64,000 nucleotides of DNA, from positions 5,620 through 69,619 of the forward strand of contig DCHO01000065.1 in NCBI GenBank assembly GCA_002315655.1, written 5' to 3'. The notes under the pieces are model-generated. The model did not search any database. It was not told where the DNA came from and saw only the letters and a program-made list of their open reading frames with translations. Positions 35,289 to 44,400 of the stretch are shown piece after piece. The stretch comes from Christensenella sp. UBA1750. Its GTDB lineage: Bacteria; Bacillota; Clostridia; Christensenellales; UBA1750. A program made the position numbers and the translations under genes. How positions within the stretch are numbered: position 1 is the stretch's first letter; each line of letters opens with the position of its first letter.

Positions 35289-37352
35289 TCACTCCGTTTT
35301 CAGCAGCAGCGTGTCGCCCTTTTTCATGTTGACGTCCACAAAGCACTCGTTTCCGGGCAAAGTCTCCCCGGTGAAAACCTCCACCATCCGGCACTTTTTC
35401 GGTACGTGAATGCGCTTGCAGCCGTCGGATGCAGCATGAACGGCGATATAATCTTCGCTTGCGTACACCACATCCCCGGCGGTGTTGTAGAGCATCCCGG
35501 CAGCGCCGTTCAACAGGTCGCGCAGGGTGTTTTCCTCCGGCACCATGGAAATGCTCGCGCAAACGGAAAAATTCTCCTCCCGCCGCAGCACGCAGAGAGC
35601 ACCCATTTCGTCCTTTTTGAGCACAATGTCATGCTCCGTCAGCGCGATGCGGCGCAGCGGCGTTTCCACCGCGCCCATCTCCTGATTTTCGGGCAGTTTT
35701 TCGTTCCACGGCGCCTCATCCAAGACAAACCCGCTTGCCCGCTCCTGTTCCCCGCAGCCGAGGAACACAAGCGCCCGTCCGTCCTTTTTCCACTTTTCAA
35801 GGGCAGATAATCGTTCCGCCGTCCAGTCGCAGGGCGTGCAGAAGATCGCCATGCGGAAATTTTCCGGGTCAATGTCCGGTAGATCGTCCATCATGAACAT
35901 TTTGTACGGCGCACCGATTTTGCCCAAGTGCTTCCACACCGCCTGATTCTGCGTTGCGGAAATCGCGCCGGGCGTAAAGCGGTAGAAGGTGGCATCATCC
36001 ATAAACAGCGCGGTTTCGGAGGCGTTTGTGACCCCGCCGGACAGCATGGTTTCCGCATAGAGCCGATAAGCCTTTTGGTGGAAATCCATGTACCGCTCGT
36101 CTTTGTACCAGCCGCCCCACATATCGAACCACCAGATGGCTGTATTGTGGGTGAGCACCTTTGCAAAGGCCTTTTTCATCTGCCCAAGCGAGCCTTCCAC
36201 GGTGTCCGGGCCGTACCAGACCGGCCCGTCGTAGGCGCGGTTGACGTAAGGATCGGCCTTTTTGAAGCTCTCGGAGATCGGGCGGCTCAGATGCGTGCGC
36301 ACGTCCGCCTCCATGAACCACGGTTTGCCGTGCAAGGCCGCCGATTCAATCGAGCCCTGAAACTGCCAGTCCACGCCCTGCCCGCGGTTGTCGGTGTAGG
36401 CAAAGGGGCTGGCGATAAAGTCCACATTTTCACTGGTAAAGAGCAGGGAAGCGGCGTGCTGCCCGGTCTCGCTGCTGCAGGCCAGATAGCCGTAAAACGC
36501 GCCGATGATCTGCTGATGCTCCGTCACGCGCTTGGCGGCGGCGCAGAGCGCGTCCGCGGCCTTCGCCATGCCCGCGTTCATAAAGGCATAGTAGTCAATC
36601 ACGAACTTTTCGCTTTTCTCATCGTGCAGGGAGCCGTGATTGCCGTAAATGCGCTGCATGGCGGTGGGAAGGGAAATGTCCTCAAAGGAGGCAAACGACT
36701 TGCGCCACACCGCATTGGCTTTCTCGATGCTGCCGTACTTTTCCTTCGCAAACAGGCAGAAATCCTTCCGCGCCGGTTCGGAATAGTCGATCATCTGCTT
36801 GGGTCTGTGGTTGGGGCGGATAAATTCCTCCGTGTTTCCCGCCGCAATGTGCCAGCCGATGACGTAGCGATCCCAGCCGCTTTCCTGCACCCACTTTTGC
36901 AGATCGCAAAGCATTTGTTCCACATCCTCTATCCACTTTTTCGAGTGGAAGGACTGGTGCAGCGGCGTGCCGTGCGCATCCCGGCATACCTCGTTCGGGT
37001 TTTCCTCATCCCACCAGGAGGGCGCTTCCACCATCAGCCGCGGGATGATGTAGATTTCCCCGGGCTTGGAATTGCCCGTTACGGTGCGTAAATCCGCATC
37101 CACCTCGGAAAAATCGTACTTGCCGTAGCCCTTCCAGAAACCGCTTCTGAACGGGCGAATGCCGCTGTTCTGGTTGATTCCCCGGTCACAGGCGTACATC
37201 GTGCAGAAAAACAGCCGCACCCCGATTTTCTTGAAATCCTCATAGCAGCCCTTTTCCGGCTGATAGGTCAGATACGCATAAAGCGGCAGCTTTTCGCCGT
37301 TCACTTCCAGCAAAAAGGCGTTGCCGTGACGAATGATTCTGCTCTCCAACAT
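35289..37352 (-). CDS. GH42-like glycoside hydrolase (clan GH-A beta-galactosidase type)
   Basis: 687 residues, no signal peptide. The N-terminal barrel has GCYEDFKKIGVRLFFCTMYA, a candidate acid/base Glu175 in GWHIAAGNTEE and a candidate nucleophile Glu348 in KPWFMEADVRTH. A Rossmann-like middle domain (about 470-580, MAIFCTPCDWTAERLSALEKW) resembles the GH42 trimerisation domain, and a beta-sandwich tail follows. The start ATG at 37352 lies 8 bases from AGGA and downstream of the promoter at 37394-37422, which excludes longer forms. It heads the five-gene operon. Specificity is unknown; similarity to GH42 is by architecture. Confidence 0.78.
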   Translation of the reverse strand: MLESRIIRHGNAFLLEVNGEKLPLYAYLTYQPEKGCYEDFKKIGVRLFFCTMYACDRGINQNSGIRPFRSGFWKGYGKYDFSEVDADLRTVTGNSKPGEIYIIPRLMVEAPSWWDEENPNEVCRDAHGTPLHQSFHSKKWIEDVEQMLCDLQKWVQESGWDRYVIGWHIAAGNTEEFIRPNHRPKQMIDYSEPARKDFCLFAKEKYGSIEKANAVWRKSFASFEDISLPTAMQRIYGNHGSLHDEKSEKFVIDYYAFMNAGMAKAADALCAAAKRVTEHQQIIGAFYGYLACSSETGQHAASLLFTSENVDFIASPFAYTDNRGQGVDWQFQGSIESAALHGKPWFMEADVRTHLSRPISESFKKADPYVNRAYDGPVWYGPDTVEGSLGQMKKAFAKVLTHNTAIWWFDMWGGWYKDERYMDFHQKAYRLYAETMLSGGVTNASETALFMDDATFYRFTPGAISATQNQAVWKHLGKIGAPYKMFMMDDLPDIDPENFRMAIFCTPCDWTAERLSALEKWKKDGRALVFLGCGEQERASGFVLDEAPWNEKLPENQEMGAVETPLRRIALTEHDIVLKKDEMGALCVLRREENFSVCASISMVPEENTLRDLLNGAAGMLYNTAGDVVYASEDYIAVHAASDGCKRIHVPKKCRMVEVFTGETLPGNECFVDVNMKKGDTLLLKTE

Positions 37353-37393
37353 CCATTTCTTCCTCACTTTCAGAAGAATACTAAACGATTTAT

Positions 37394-37422
37394 AGCATAG
37401 CATATTTTGAATTAAGGTTCAA
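37394..37422 (-). promoter_or_regulatory. Promoter of the glycyl radical/glycosidase operon
   Basis: Read leftward: TTGAAC (37422-37417), 17-base spacer, TATGCT (37399-37394). The start codon of the first gene follows about 40 bases later. Confidence 0.65.
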
Positions 37423-37442
37423 CGAAATTCCCGCGCATTTTA

Positions 37443-37549
37443 GGCGGAAACCGCCTGTCAGATTGCCAAACAAGCCCTTGCGTTTCATTTTTGCAAGGGC
37501 TTGTTTGACAATCTGGCGCCTTCTGCCGATTTTTTTTCGACAGAAGGCG
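37443..37549. other. Cluster of three hairpins between convergently spaced same-strand units
   Basis: GGCGG-3-CCGCC (37443-37455); a long stem of 23-base arms with one mismatch, CAGATTGCCAAACAAGCCCTTGC (37459-37481; arm length exceeds what is quoted elsewhere) against 37493-37515, 11-base loop; and CGCCTTCTG (37517-37525) with CAGAAGGCG (37541-37549). They lie between the end of the AlkZ-like gene (37555) and the promoter of the glycosidase operon. Terminator function is likely for part of it, but only the + exit has a T-rich run. Confidence 0.6.
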
Positions 37550-37554
37550 TTGTT

Positions 37555-38592
37555 TTATTCTGTAAACGTGTTTTTGAGGATCATTTCCGTTTTTCTGCCA
37601 AAGCTCTTATGCAGCTGCACCTCAATGTCGTGCAGGTCGCTTTTCCGCAGCTTTTCATAGGGCTCCACCGTCACCCTGTCGTTTTCCTTCTTCCATGCCG
37701 CACGGATGCGCCCGTGCAGCAGAATGGACGGCCTGATGATGCCGGAAATGTTCGTGAGCTTGCCCAAGTGCTGTTTGTCGATCATCCTGTCCCGGAAACG
37801 GTAGCCCAAGATCATCTGGTCAAAGCCCGGAATCAGCACCACCTTTGGAATCGCGCCGTCCGTAACCAAATCCCCTTCGTAGTAATAGGTTTTCCCCTCA
37901 AATTCCAGAGAATTGAGCGCCGGCAGAAGCATATCCAGCAGGGGATTTAACTCCGGCTTCTTTCTGTCACCGAAGAAATAGGTGCAGTCCTCCCGGGTCG
38001 CGGGGCCAAAAGACCTAAAATACCGTTTCAGAAACTCCATCCGCGCCGCATCCCGCTCCGGAATCGTGAACGGCTCCGGAATGCGATATTCCTTCGCCGT
38101 GCCTGTGCAACAGACGATGTGCCCGCGCATGACCATTTCCCCAATCAGCCCGCCCCAGCCGTAAAACACACGGGACAGCACATAATCGTCGATCCCCGCC
38201 GTAACGCACGCCGCTTTCAGCCCGTCCCGCGTGGTGTTGCCGCCCCTGACCTGCTCCACGATGAAGGGATCCCACCGATTCATATCCTTAGCTTTCATCA
38301 TCCACATCCCGTCGTGGTAGGGCGCCAAATTGTCCGCCGCCGCAAGGTGCAGCCCCAATTCCTCCTTGGGAATCAGGTGCATGGTGCCCCGGTGCGACCA
38401 GATTTTATACAGGTTGTCGTCCCAGTGTTCTTCCGTGTAGTCGGACGCTCTTAATTGCAGAGACATTTTCGGGTAATTGGCAAACTGCGCCTGTAAGCCC
38501 ATGAGGTCACGCAGAACTCTGTCCGTGGGTGCTTTTTCCAGCAGGTGCAACCCGCGCAGGGTGTGATAGAGCAGAATTTCCCGTTCCATCAT
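37555..38592 (-). CDS. Winged-helix DNA-binding protein, AlkZ/YcaQ-like
   Basis: 345 residues. Belongs by look to the HTH_42 superfamily: LRGLHLLEKAP, LMGLQAQFANYPKMSL and IWSHRGTMHLIPKEEL. The GLQAQ segment corresponds to the Q-x-Q motif of AlkZ-type DNA glycosylases, which unhook cross-links and alkylated bases; the C-terminal half (GDLVTDGAIPKVVLIPGFDQMILGYRFRDR) is also family-like. The ATG at 38592 overlaps the stop of the Cys-rich gene (ATGATGG), so they are coupled. DNA-repair function is inferred, and the nearby LexA-controlled polymerase fits it. Confidence 0.78.
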   Translation of the reverse strand: MMEREILLYHTLRGLHLLEKAPTDRVLRDLMGLQAQFANYPKMSLQLRASDYTEEHWDDNLYKIWSHRGTMHLIPKEELGLHLAAADNLAPYHDGMWMMKAKDMNRWDPFIVEQVRGGNTTRDGLKAACVTAGIDDYVLSRVFYGWGGLIGEMVMRGHIVCCTGTAKEYRIPEPFTIPERDAARMEFLKRYFRSFGPATREDCTYFFGDRKKPELNPLLDMLLPALNSLEFEGKTYYYEGDLVTDGAIPKVVLIPGFDQMILGYRFRDRMIDKQHLGKLTNISGIIRPSILLHGRIRAAWKKENDRVTVEPYEKLRKSDLHDIEVQLHKSFGRKTEMILKNTFTE

Positions 38593-38969
38593 GCTTTCTT
38601 CCCCGTTTTGATAAAGGCAATGGCGCTTTCTATGTCCTCAAAGTCGTCATAGTCGCCGATGATGCCGCTTCTGTGATAGACCACACCGTTTTTCCCGTTG
38701 CGCTCCAGGCAATCCAGCAGCTCTTTCAGGCCGTATCTTCTCACAAACTCCGTAAAAGCGTAAGGTTTGACCTTCCCCAGCAGCCCTTCGCGGCAGTCCT
38801 TGTTTTCACACTCCCAGCACCCCGCAATGCCCTTTTCCTTTGAGCACTTGCGGTTTTTGCACCAGTCCTTGTCCGGGCATTCCCCCGAATTGCAGCCCGC
38901 GCAATGGGCATTTTCGCTGCAAAGGCAGCAAGCCAGCCCGCACCGGGCAATTCCCAATTCTCTTTTCAT
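38589..38969 (-). CDS. Cys-rich small protein, DUF3795-like
   Basis: 126 residues. The first 60 contain about a dozen Cys (ARCGLACCLCSENAHCAGC, ECPDKDWCKNRKC, GCWECENKDC), the layout of DUF3795 proteins, which probably bind zinc or an iron-sulfur cluster. The last half is helical (FTEFVRRYGLKELLDCLERNG). The ATG at 38969 follows GGAGAGGTG, which overlaps an upstream ATG at 38984. Translationally coupled with the AlkZ-like gene. Function unknown. Confidence 0.78.
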   Translation of the reverse strand: MKRELGIARCGLACCLCSENAHCAGCNSGECPDKDWCKNRKCSKEKGIAGCWECENKDCREGLLGKVKPYAFTEFVRRYGLKELLDCLERNGKNGVVYHRSGIIGDYDDFEDIESAIAFIKTGKKA

Positions 38970-39071
38970 GTTGCACCTCTCCATGTTTTTGTCCTATACA
39001 TCCCGGTTTCGATTTTCTCTGTCGGAGCAAACGCAAAATTGTCAATGTTTTTCTCCGTTTTCCGCAGTATA

Positions 39072-39491
39072 TCATTCCAGCCCTTCAAAAATTGCGCCCG
39101 CAAGGTTCGTAATGTCCTTGATCGGGATGGTTTTTTCACCAATGAGGAACAGCTTTTCCTCCTGAATTTTCTGCGCCCGTCCCCAGAGCGTCACAACCTT
39201 GCCGCCTTCCTTTTTTGCGTCCTTCACAAAGAACTGCACCTTGATTTCCGGCAGCTCTCTTAATCTATCATAAAGCAAGTTGAGCCGTTCGTCCAGCATT
39301 TCTTCCTGACTTTCGCTCATTTCGATGCGCTGCAGCGTCATGCGCCCCGCCTCGTCAATGACGTCCCCGAACCCCGACAGCGCCGCATAGGCCGCAAACT
39401 GCGCCGCCCGGTTGCCCTGCGGCATCCGTGGGTGCCTGACCGACAACGGTCGCCCGTGCCGCATCATGTCCCAATACCGATTGCCCTCCAT
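39072..39491 (-). CDS. YolD-like protein paired with Y-family polymerase
   Basis: 139 residues. MMRHGRPLSVRHPRMPQGNRAAQFAAYAALSGF at the start is typical of the short proteins next to Y-family polymerases in clostridia, and the C-terminal half (GKVVTLWGRAQKIQEEKLFLIGEKTIPIKDITNL, partly quoted) resembles the SH3-like YolD domain. It starts 24 bases after the polymerase stop, so it is in the same LexA-controlled operon. YolD-like proteins are thought to act with UvrX/DinB polymerases, role unresolved. Confidence 0.75.
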   Translation of the reverse strand: MEGNRYWDMMRHGRPLSVRHPRMPQGNRAAQFAAYAALSGFGDVIDEAGRMTLQRIEMSESQEEMLDERLNLLYDRLRELPEIKVQFFVKDAKKEGGKVVTLWGRAQKIQEEKLFLIGEKTIPIKDITNLAGAIFEGLE

Positions 39492-39515
39492 AATCCATCC
39501 TCGATTCGCTGACCG

Positions 39516-41042
39516 CTATTTCTTATGTCCGCCGATCATCCCGTTGCGCGCCTTCGCCGTCGCCCCTTCTTCCAGGTTCATGCCCATGAGCACCGCGTTT
39601 TTCCCGAATTTCCGGCGGATTTCCAGCACGGCCTGTGCTCGCTTCTTCTCCTTTTCCTCCCGCGCCAGCTCTTCCTCCAGCTTTTCCGGGTTTCCGAAAT
39701 CCTCATCCAGCAGATTGAGCTGAATCTTTTCCCCGTCCTTTTCCAGCTCCTCCTCGGTCACAAGATTCCCCGCTGAAATCACCATGCGCCGCACCAGCAG
39801 ACACGGGTCAGTGATGCGCGAAAAGATGCCCATGATGGCCGCAACCAGCACCTTTCCCGAGGAGGTTTTGTGCGGCAGGCGCGTGCTGCCGTGCACCGCC
39901 TTGGGCACCAACCGTCCGTAAAAGTCCTTCTCGATCACGCCCTTGTAATTCTCCCGCCGCTTGGGGTCATTGAGGTTCTCCACATCATACCCGATGTAGA
40001 CCTCCACCTGATCGGTGAGCACCTTTCTGTCCACCAAGTCCAGTGCCAGCAGATCGGCCATCTCCTGCACCACAAGATAGGCTTTTTCGTTGGTGTAGGG
40101 CTCCGGCAGCACCTGTCCCGAGCTCAGGGAATTGTTGATGGGCTTATAACTTTTAATATCCTTGATGGTGCAGGGCTCATAGCCCCAGGCGTGGTCGATG
40201 ATGAGCTCCGCATTGATGCCGAACAACTTGTAAAGCAGCTCCTCGTTGTGCGTGTCGCCCCGGGAACCGATGGAGCACCGCGCCACATCCCCCATGGTGA
40301 ACATCCCGTATTTCTGCAATTTTCTCGCCGTTCCCGGCCCGATGCGCCAGAAGTCCGTCAGCGGCCTGTGGCTCCACAGCCGCTCCCGGTAGGTGTATTC
40401 ATCCAGTTCCGCGATACGCGCCCCGTTCTCGTCGGGCGGCGAGTGCTTCGCCTCAATGTCCATGGCGATCTTGCACAGGTACAGGTTGCTCCCGATGCCC
40501 GCCGTCGCCGTGATGCCCGTTTCCGTGTAAACCTTCTTGATCATTTCCTCCGCCAGCTTCCGCGCCGACTTGCGGTACAGCTCCATGTACGGCGTGATGT
40601 CGATGAACACCTCGTCGATGGAGTAAACGTGCATATCGTCCTTCGACACAAACTCCCGGTAAATATTGTAGATGCGCGTGCTGTAATCCACATACAGGCT
40701 CATGCGCGGCTTTGCGCAGATGAAATCCAACTCCAGCCCGTCATTTGCCTTCAATTCCCGGTCAAACAGCGTCTTTCCCGTAAATTCCCCGCCCGGCGCG
40801 TGGCTTTTGCGGTAGGCGTTCACCGCGTTGACCCGCTCTTTCAGTTCAAACAGCCGCCCGCGCCCCGGAATCCCGAACCCCTTCAGCGCCGGCGACACCG
40901 CAAGGCAGATGGTCTTGTCCGTCCTGTCCTCGTCCGCCACCACCAGATAGGTGTCCAGCGGGTCAACCTTGCGCTCCCGGCACTCCACGGAGGCATAGAA
41001 CGATTTTAGGTCAATCGCCAGATAGGTCTTTTCCGCCTTCAC
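39516..41042 (-). CDS. Y-family DNA polymerase (DinB/UvrX/UmuC-like translesion polymerase)
   Basis: 508 residues. Palm motifs YLAIDLKSFYASVECRER (first metal Asp) and VYSIDEVFIDIT (Asp-Glu pair), HhH region WRIGPGTARKLQKYGMFTMGD, and a little-finger domain with EVYIGYDVENL. It extends synthesis past damaged bases. A GTG at 41042 is preferred, since AAGGAGGG is 8 bases upstream; the open frame continues to 41078. The C-terminal tail is rich in charged residues (EELEKDGEKIQLNLLDEDF) and may hold a clamp-binding QLNLLDE-type peptide. The promoter carries a LexA-type box. Confidence 0.93.
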   Translation of the reverse strand: MKAEKTYLAIDLKSFYASVECRERKVDPLDTYLVVADEDRTDKTICLAVSPALKGFGIPGRGRLFELKERVNAVNAYRKSHAPGGEFTGKTLFDRELKANDGLELDFICAKPRMSLYVDYSTRIYNIYREFVSKDDMHVYSIDEVFIDITPYMELYRKSARKLAEEMIKKVYTETGITATAGIGSNLYLCKIAMDIEAKHSPPDENGARIAELDEYTYRERLWSHRPLTDFWRIGPGTARKLQKYGMFTMGDVARCSIGSRGDTHNEELLYKLFGINAELIIDHAWGYEPCTIKDIKSYKPINNSLSSGQVLPEPYTNEKAYLVVQEMADLLALDLVDRKVLTDQVEVYIGYDVENLNDPKRRENYKGVIEKDFYGRLVPKAVHGSTRLPHKTSSGKVLVAAIMGIFSRITDPCLLVRRMVISAGNLVTEEELEKDGEKIQLNLLDEDFGNPEKLEEELAREEKEKKRAQAVLEIRRKFGKNAVLMGMNLEEGATAKARNGMIGGHKK

Positions 41043-41072
41043 GCTCCATGCCCTCCTTCCGCTCCTAAGCAC

Positions 41073-41131
41073 GCACATACGTTCCCCGCTTTTTCTATTT
41101 CAAGTATAAAACATACGTTCTCATTTTGCAA
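41073..41131 (-). promoter_or_regulatory. LexA-controlled promoter of the polymerase operon
   Basis: Read leftward: TTGCAA (41131-41126), 17-base spacer, TATACT (41108-41103). GAACGTATGTTT (41120-41109), close to the Firmicute LexA box GAAC-4-GTTC, fills the spacer. A second GAACGTATGT lies at 41084-41075, between the -10 box and the start. The 10-base core is identical in both. Confidence 0.78.
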
Positions 41132-41209
41132 TACCTTTTTTCAACTTTTGCAGCTTGGAAATCTTTCTCTCTTCCTGCGGACTTTTTTTGCAAATCCCTC
41201 CATCCCGTC

Positions 41210-41238
41210 TTGACGAAACGCCCCTCCCATGCTATACT
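41210..41238 (+). promoter_or_regulatory. Promoter of tRNA-Leu
   Basis: TTGACG (41210-41215), 17-base spacer, TATACT (41233-41238), 9 bases before the mature tRNA start. Confidence 0.85.
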
Positions 41239-41247
41239 TATTCTCGC

Positions 41248-41333
41248 GCCGAAGTGGTGGAATGGCAGACACAAGGGACTTAAAATCCCTCGAGGGAAAC
41301 TTCATGCGGGTTCGAGCCCCGCCTTCGGCACCA
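41248..41333 (+). tRNA. tRNA-Leu (anticodon UAA), CCA encoded
   Basis: 86 bases. Acceptor arms GCCGAAG and CTTCGGC pair perfectly. The D-arm TGGTGGAATGGCAGACAC, the anticodon stem GGGA-CTTAAAA-TCCC with anticodon TAA, a long variable arm (CTCGAGGGAAACTTCATG region) as in class II tRNAs, and the T-arm GCGGG-TTCGAGC-CCCGC are all present. It ends ACCA, so the CCA is genomically encoded. Confidence 0.97.
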
Positions 41334-41335
41334 TG

Positions 41336-41363
41336 AAAAAGCACCTGAGAGGGTGCTTTTTTC
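41336..41363 (+). terminator. Terminator of tRNA-Leu
   Basis: AAAAAGCACC (41336-41345) paired with GGGTGCTTTTTT, loop TGAGA. Confidence 0.93.
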
Positions 41364-41409
41364 AATGAAGCCGCCCTATGGGCTAATGAAGAAACGCTGA
41401 AACACATCT

Positions 41410-41457
41410 AAAAAAGCAGAGCACACGAAAGATTTGACTCTTTTGTGTGCTCTGTGC
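41410..41457 (-). terminator. Terminator of the giant glycosidase gene
   Basis: Long stem 41416-41432 against 41439-41457 (GCAGAGCACACGAAAGA with TCTTTTGTGTGCTCTGTGC, one bulge), followed on the leftward exit by TTTTTT (41415-41410). Confidence 0.9.
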
Positions 41458-41472
41458 CTGTTTGGGTTCCGT

Positions 41473-44400
41473 TTACTGCGCCTTGTAAAGCATCAGATTG
41501 CATGAGGAAGTCGCGGAGGTTGCGATACCAAATCCGCTGCTGTAGCGCAGGTAGAGGCTCTTGCGGCTGGCGGTGGCATAAAGGCGCGTGTAGCTGCCGG
41601 AGGTCTTGCGTTTCCATGCGGTCTGGGTGGAAGAGACCTTGAGCGTATATGAGATGGTGAACCAGTTAGAAGAGGTTGAGTAGGTCAGATAAGTGCCCGT
41701 GGACTTGTTTTTCAGCACATAGCCGTTGGAGGTGTTCCCCGTGATGATCCAGACGTAATTGTCCGAAACATTGGAAAGGGCACTGTTGGAGGCCGTGAGC
41801 TTGGTTGCGGTGATGCTGCCGTTGCTCACGCCCAGCGCGTAGCCGGAGGTGTTGGTGAGCACATATTCGCTGCCGGAATCGATGCCGTCCGTGTCCAAGG
41901 TAAAGGTGCTGCCATTCTTTTTCAGGGCAGCCTTGGCGTTCTCAATGGCGGTGACAGCCGCATTCACTTCGGTCTGCATAGCGCGGGCGTTGTCGTAGAC
42001 GGTCTTTCCGTCCGTCATGGCTTGCTTGTAAGGGACGTAAGTCACGGCGGTGTAGTCGCTCTCGGCGAGGGTTTCATCCAGCAGCCTTTTCAGTGCTGTT
42101 TTGTCGGTGTTAAGAACATAGACGGCGTTTGCCTCATCCGCGGTGTTCTTTCCGAAGCTGCCCGTAATGGGGTCGGGGGTGTCGTAATTCTCGATGGGGT
42201 CAAGGATGACGGTGTAGGTCGTGCCGGTCTCGCCTTCCAGAAAAATATCCTCGCCTATCGTCTCTCCCGCATCATCTATCAGATGCACGGTGATGCTGCC
42301 GTAGGTCAGTTCCGCCAACGCATCTTTGGCATCGTTTATGGCCTTGACGGCTTGATCGACATCACCCTGCTTGGCCTTTGCGTTGTCATAGACCGCTTTG
42401 CCGGAAATAAGCGCGGCAGAATAGGGTGCGAAGCTTGCCGTTGTGTAGTCTGCGGCGGGCAGGGCTTCGTCCAGCAGGGTTTTCAGCGTGGATTTGTCGG
42501 TGTTGAGGACATAAACCAGCGTGAAAGAATCGTCCTTTGCGAAGGTGCCGGAGACGGCTTCGGGGGTGTCGTAATTGTCGATGGGCGCGGGCGTGAAGGC
42601 GTAGACCTCGCCCTTTTTGCCGCTCTGCGTTTCGTCCTCCGCCAGCTTGTCGCCCCAAGCATCGGTAAAGTGCACCGTCACGGTGTAAACCTTGTCGGTG
42701 AGTGCGTCCCTGGCATCGTTCAGCGCGGACAGTGCCTCGTCCACCTCGGTCTGGGTGGCGCGAGGTTTGTTGTAGACAGTCTTCGCGGCAGCCAGCGCGG
42801 CGGCATAGCCTTGGTAAGTTGCGTCGGTGTATTCGCCCTGCTCGGTGATGGCGGCATCCAGCGCGTTTTTCAGGGCATTTTTGTCGGTGTTTAAGTTATA
42901 AATGAGGGTGATCGTCCCGGTTACGTCCCCGGTGAATGTGCCGGACACGGGCTGCGGGGCAACATAGCCGTAAAGCGCCGGCGCATCCACGGTGTAGAGC
43001 GTGCCCTCCGCGCCGGAGATGGTGTAGGAATCCTTCAGGGTCTTTCCAACATCATCCACGGTGTAAACGGTGATAACCTGATGGGGGCTCTTAACCTTCA
43101 CGGTGTAGAGGGTATCGCCGATGCCCACCTTGGTCTCTCCGCCTGACAGACCGGAAATGGTTATGGTAGTATAGGCTTTTCCTTCCACCCCGGGTGTGCC
43201 TTCGGCCACGGTGTAGGCCGCAGCGTACTTGGTGGAGGAGGTGGAGAGCTTAAAGCCGCTGCTGTAACAGAGGTAATAGGTGCTTGTGCGGCTCGAGAAG
43301 AAGCTCTTGGTGGAGGAGGAATAGTAGAAACCCTTGGAGGACGAATAGCTCCATGTCGCGTTGGAAGTCGAGGTGGAGAGCCCTAAGCTGTTGTTGTTAT
43401 GGCGCAGGTAGTAGCTGCCGGATTTTAAGTAAATGCTGCTGCCGGAGCCGGAGACCGACCAGACGGTCGCCTTGCTTGCATCGTTTGTGTAAGAGAGCGA
43501 AGACCCGCTGGCAGTGAGGAAATATTTGCTGCTACCGCTGACATAGCCAATTAAGCAGGTGCTCCCCAGTGTTGTCTGCTTGGTGAGGCCGCCCTCCACG
43601 GCGGGTACAGCGGCAACCGTGGTGCCCTGAACGGTGACGGAGGCAATGGCTTCATCCAAGCGATCCTTTGTGTAAGCGGCTTCGTAATCGCCCGTTTCGT
43701 CCACAAAGGTGGTGCTTTCCCCGATGTCCAATTCGATGGTCTGTTGCTTTGCGTAGGCCTTGTAGACCGTCAGGGCAATGGGATAGGTCTTGCCAAGGTA
43801 GGAAACCGTAACGGTGGTTTCACCGGGCTTTTTAAGGGTGATGCTGACAGTTCCGTTGTTTATGGAAGCCGCCGCAACCGATAAATTGCCCACGGAAACG
43901 GCAGGTGTGCCCTTGCTGCCCGCAAAACGTGCGGTCAGGGTCGTGCCTTCGTCGCCGGATAAGTTCAGCGCATCCAGCAGTTCTTCGCCGCCGTCAGGAT
44001 CGACAAAGCCCGCTTTCTCCGGCTCGTCCGGCGCATCGGGGATTTCCCCGCCGTTTACGGAGACGGAAGATATAGCGGTTTCCAGGCCGGAGGCGGTGGC
44101 GGTCAGCGTGATCGCCTCATCGCCTTCCCCTGCCTGCACAATGACCAGCGCACGCCCTGCGTAGGCCGGGAGGCTTGCGGCGGTGTCGGAGGTGAGGACG
44201 GAAGGCTGCTGTCCCTTTTTCGTGGTGGCCTGATCGCCGTTGTCCACGGCAAGGATTTTTCCGCTGCCGGAAAGTGTGATGTTGATTGTCGGCTCTGCGG
44301 TGGTGTCAAAGATACCGTTTACATCGGTTATTTCCACATCAAAGTAGACAAGCTCGCCCGTATTTGCGGCACCCTTTTCAGCCGTGAGCCTGATCTTTGC

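Noticed and set aside
37459..37515. Long inverted repeat as end of an insertion sequence
   Set aside because: No transposase gene nearby, no target duplication seen and only one such pair, so it is reported as a hairpin cluster instead.
39870..41009. Long + strand open frame opposite the Y-family polymerase
   Set aside because: Antisense artefact of high GC; the polymerase motifs are on the other strand.
42000..43100. Repeats in the giant gene as a CRISPR array or DNA satellite
   Set aside because: They are protein-level repeats (MucBP-like and FIVAR-like units of about 65-70 residues) in an open frame, with no constant short repeat and spacer pattern.
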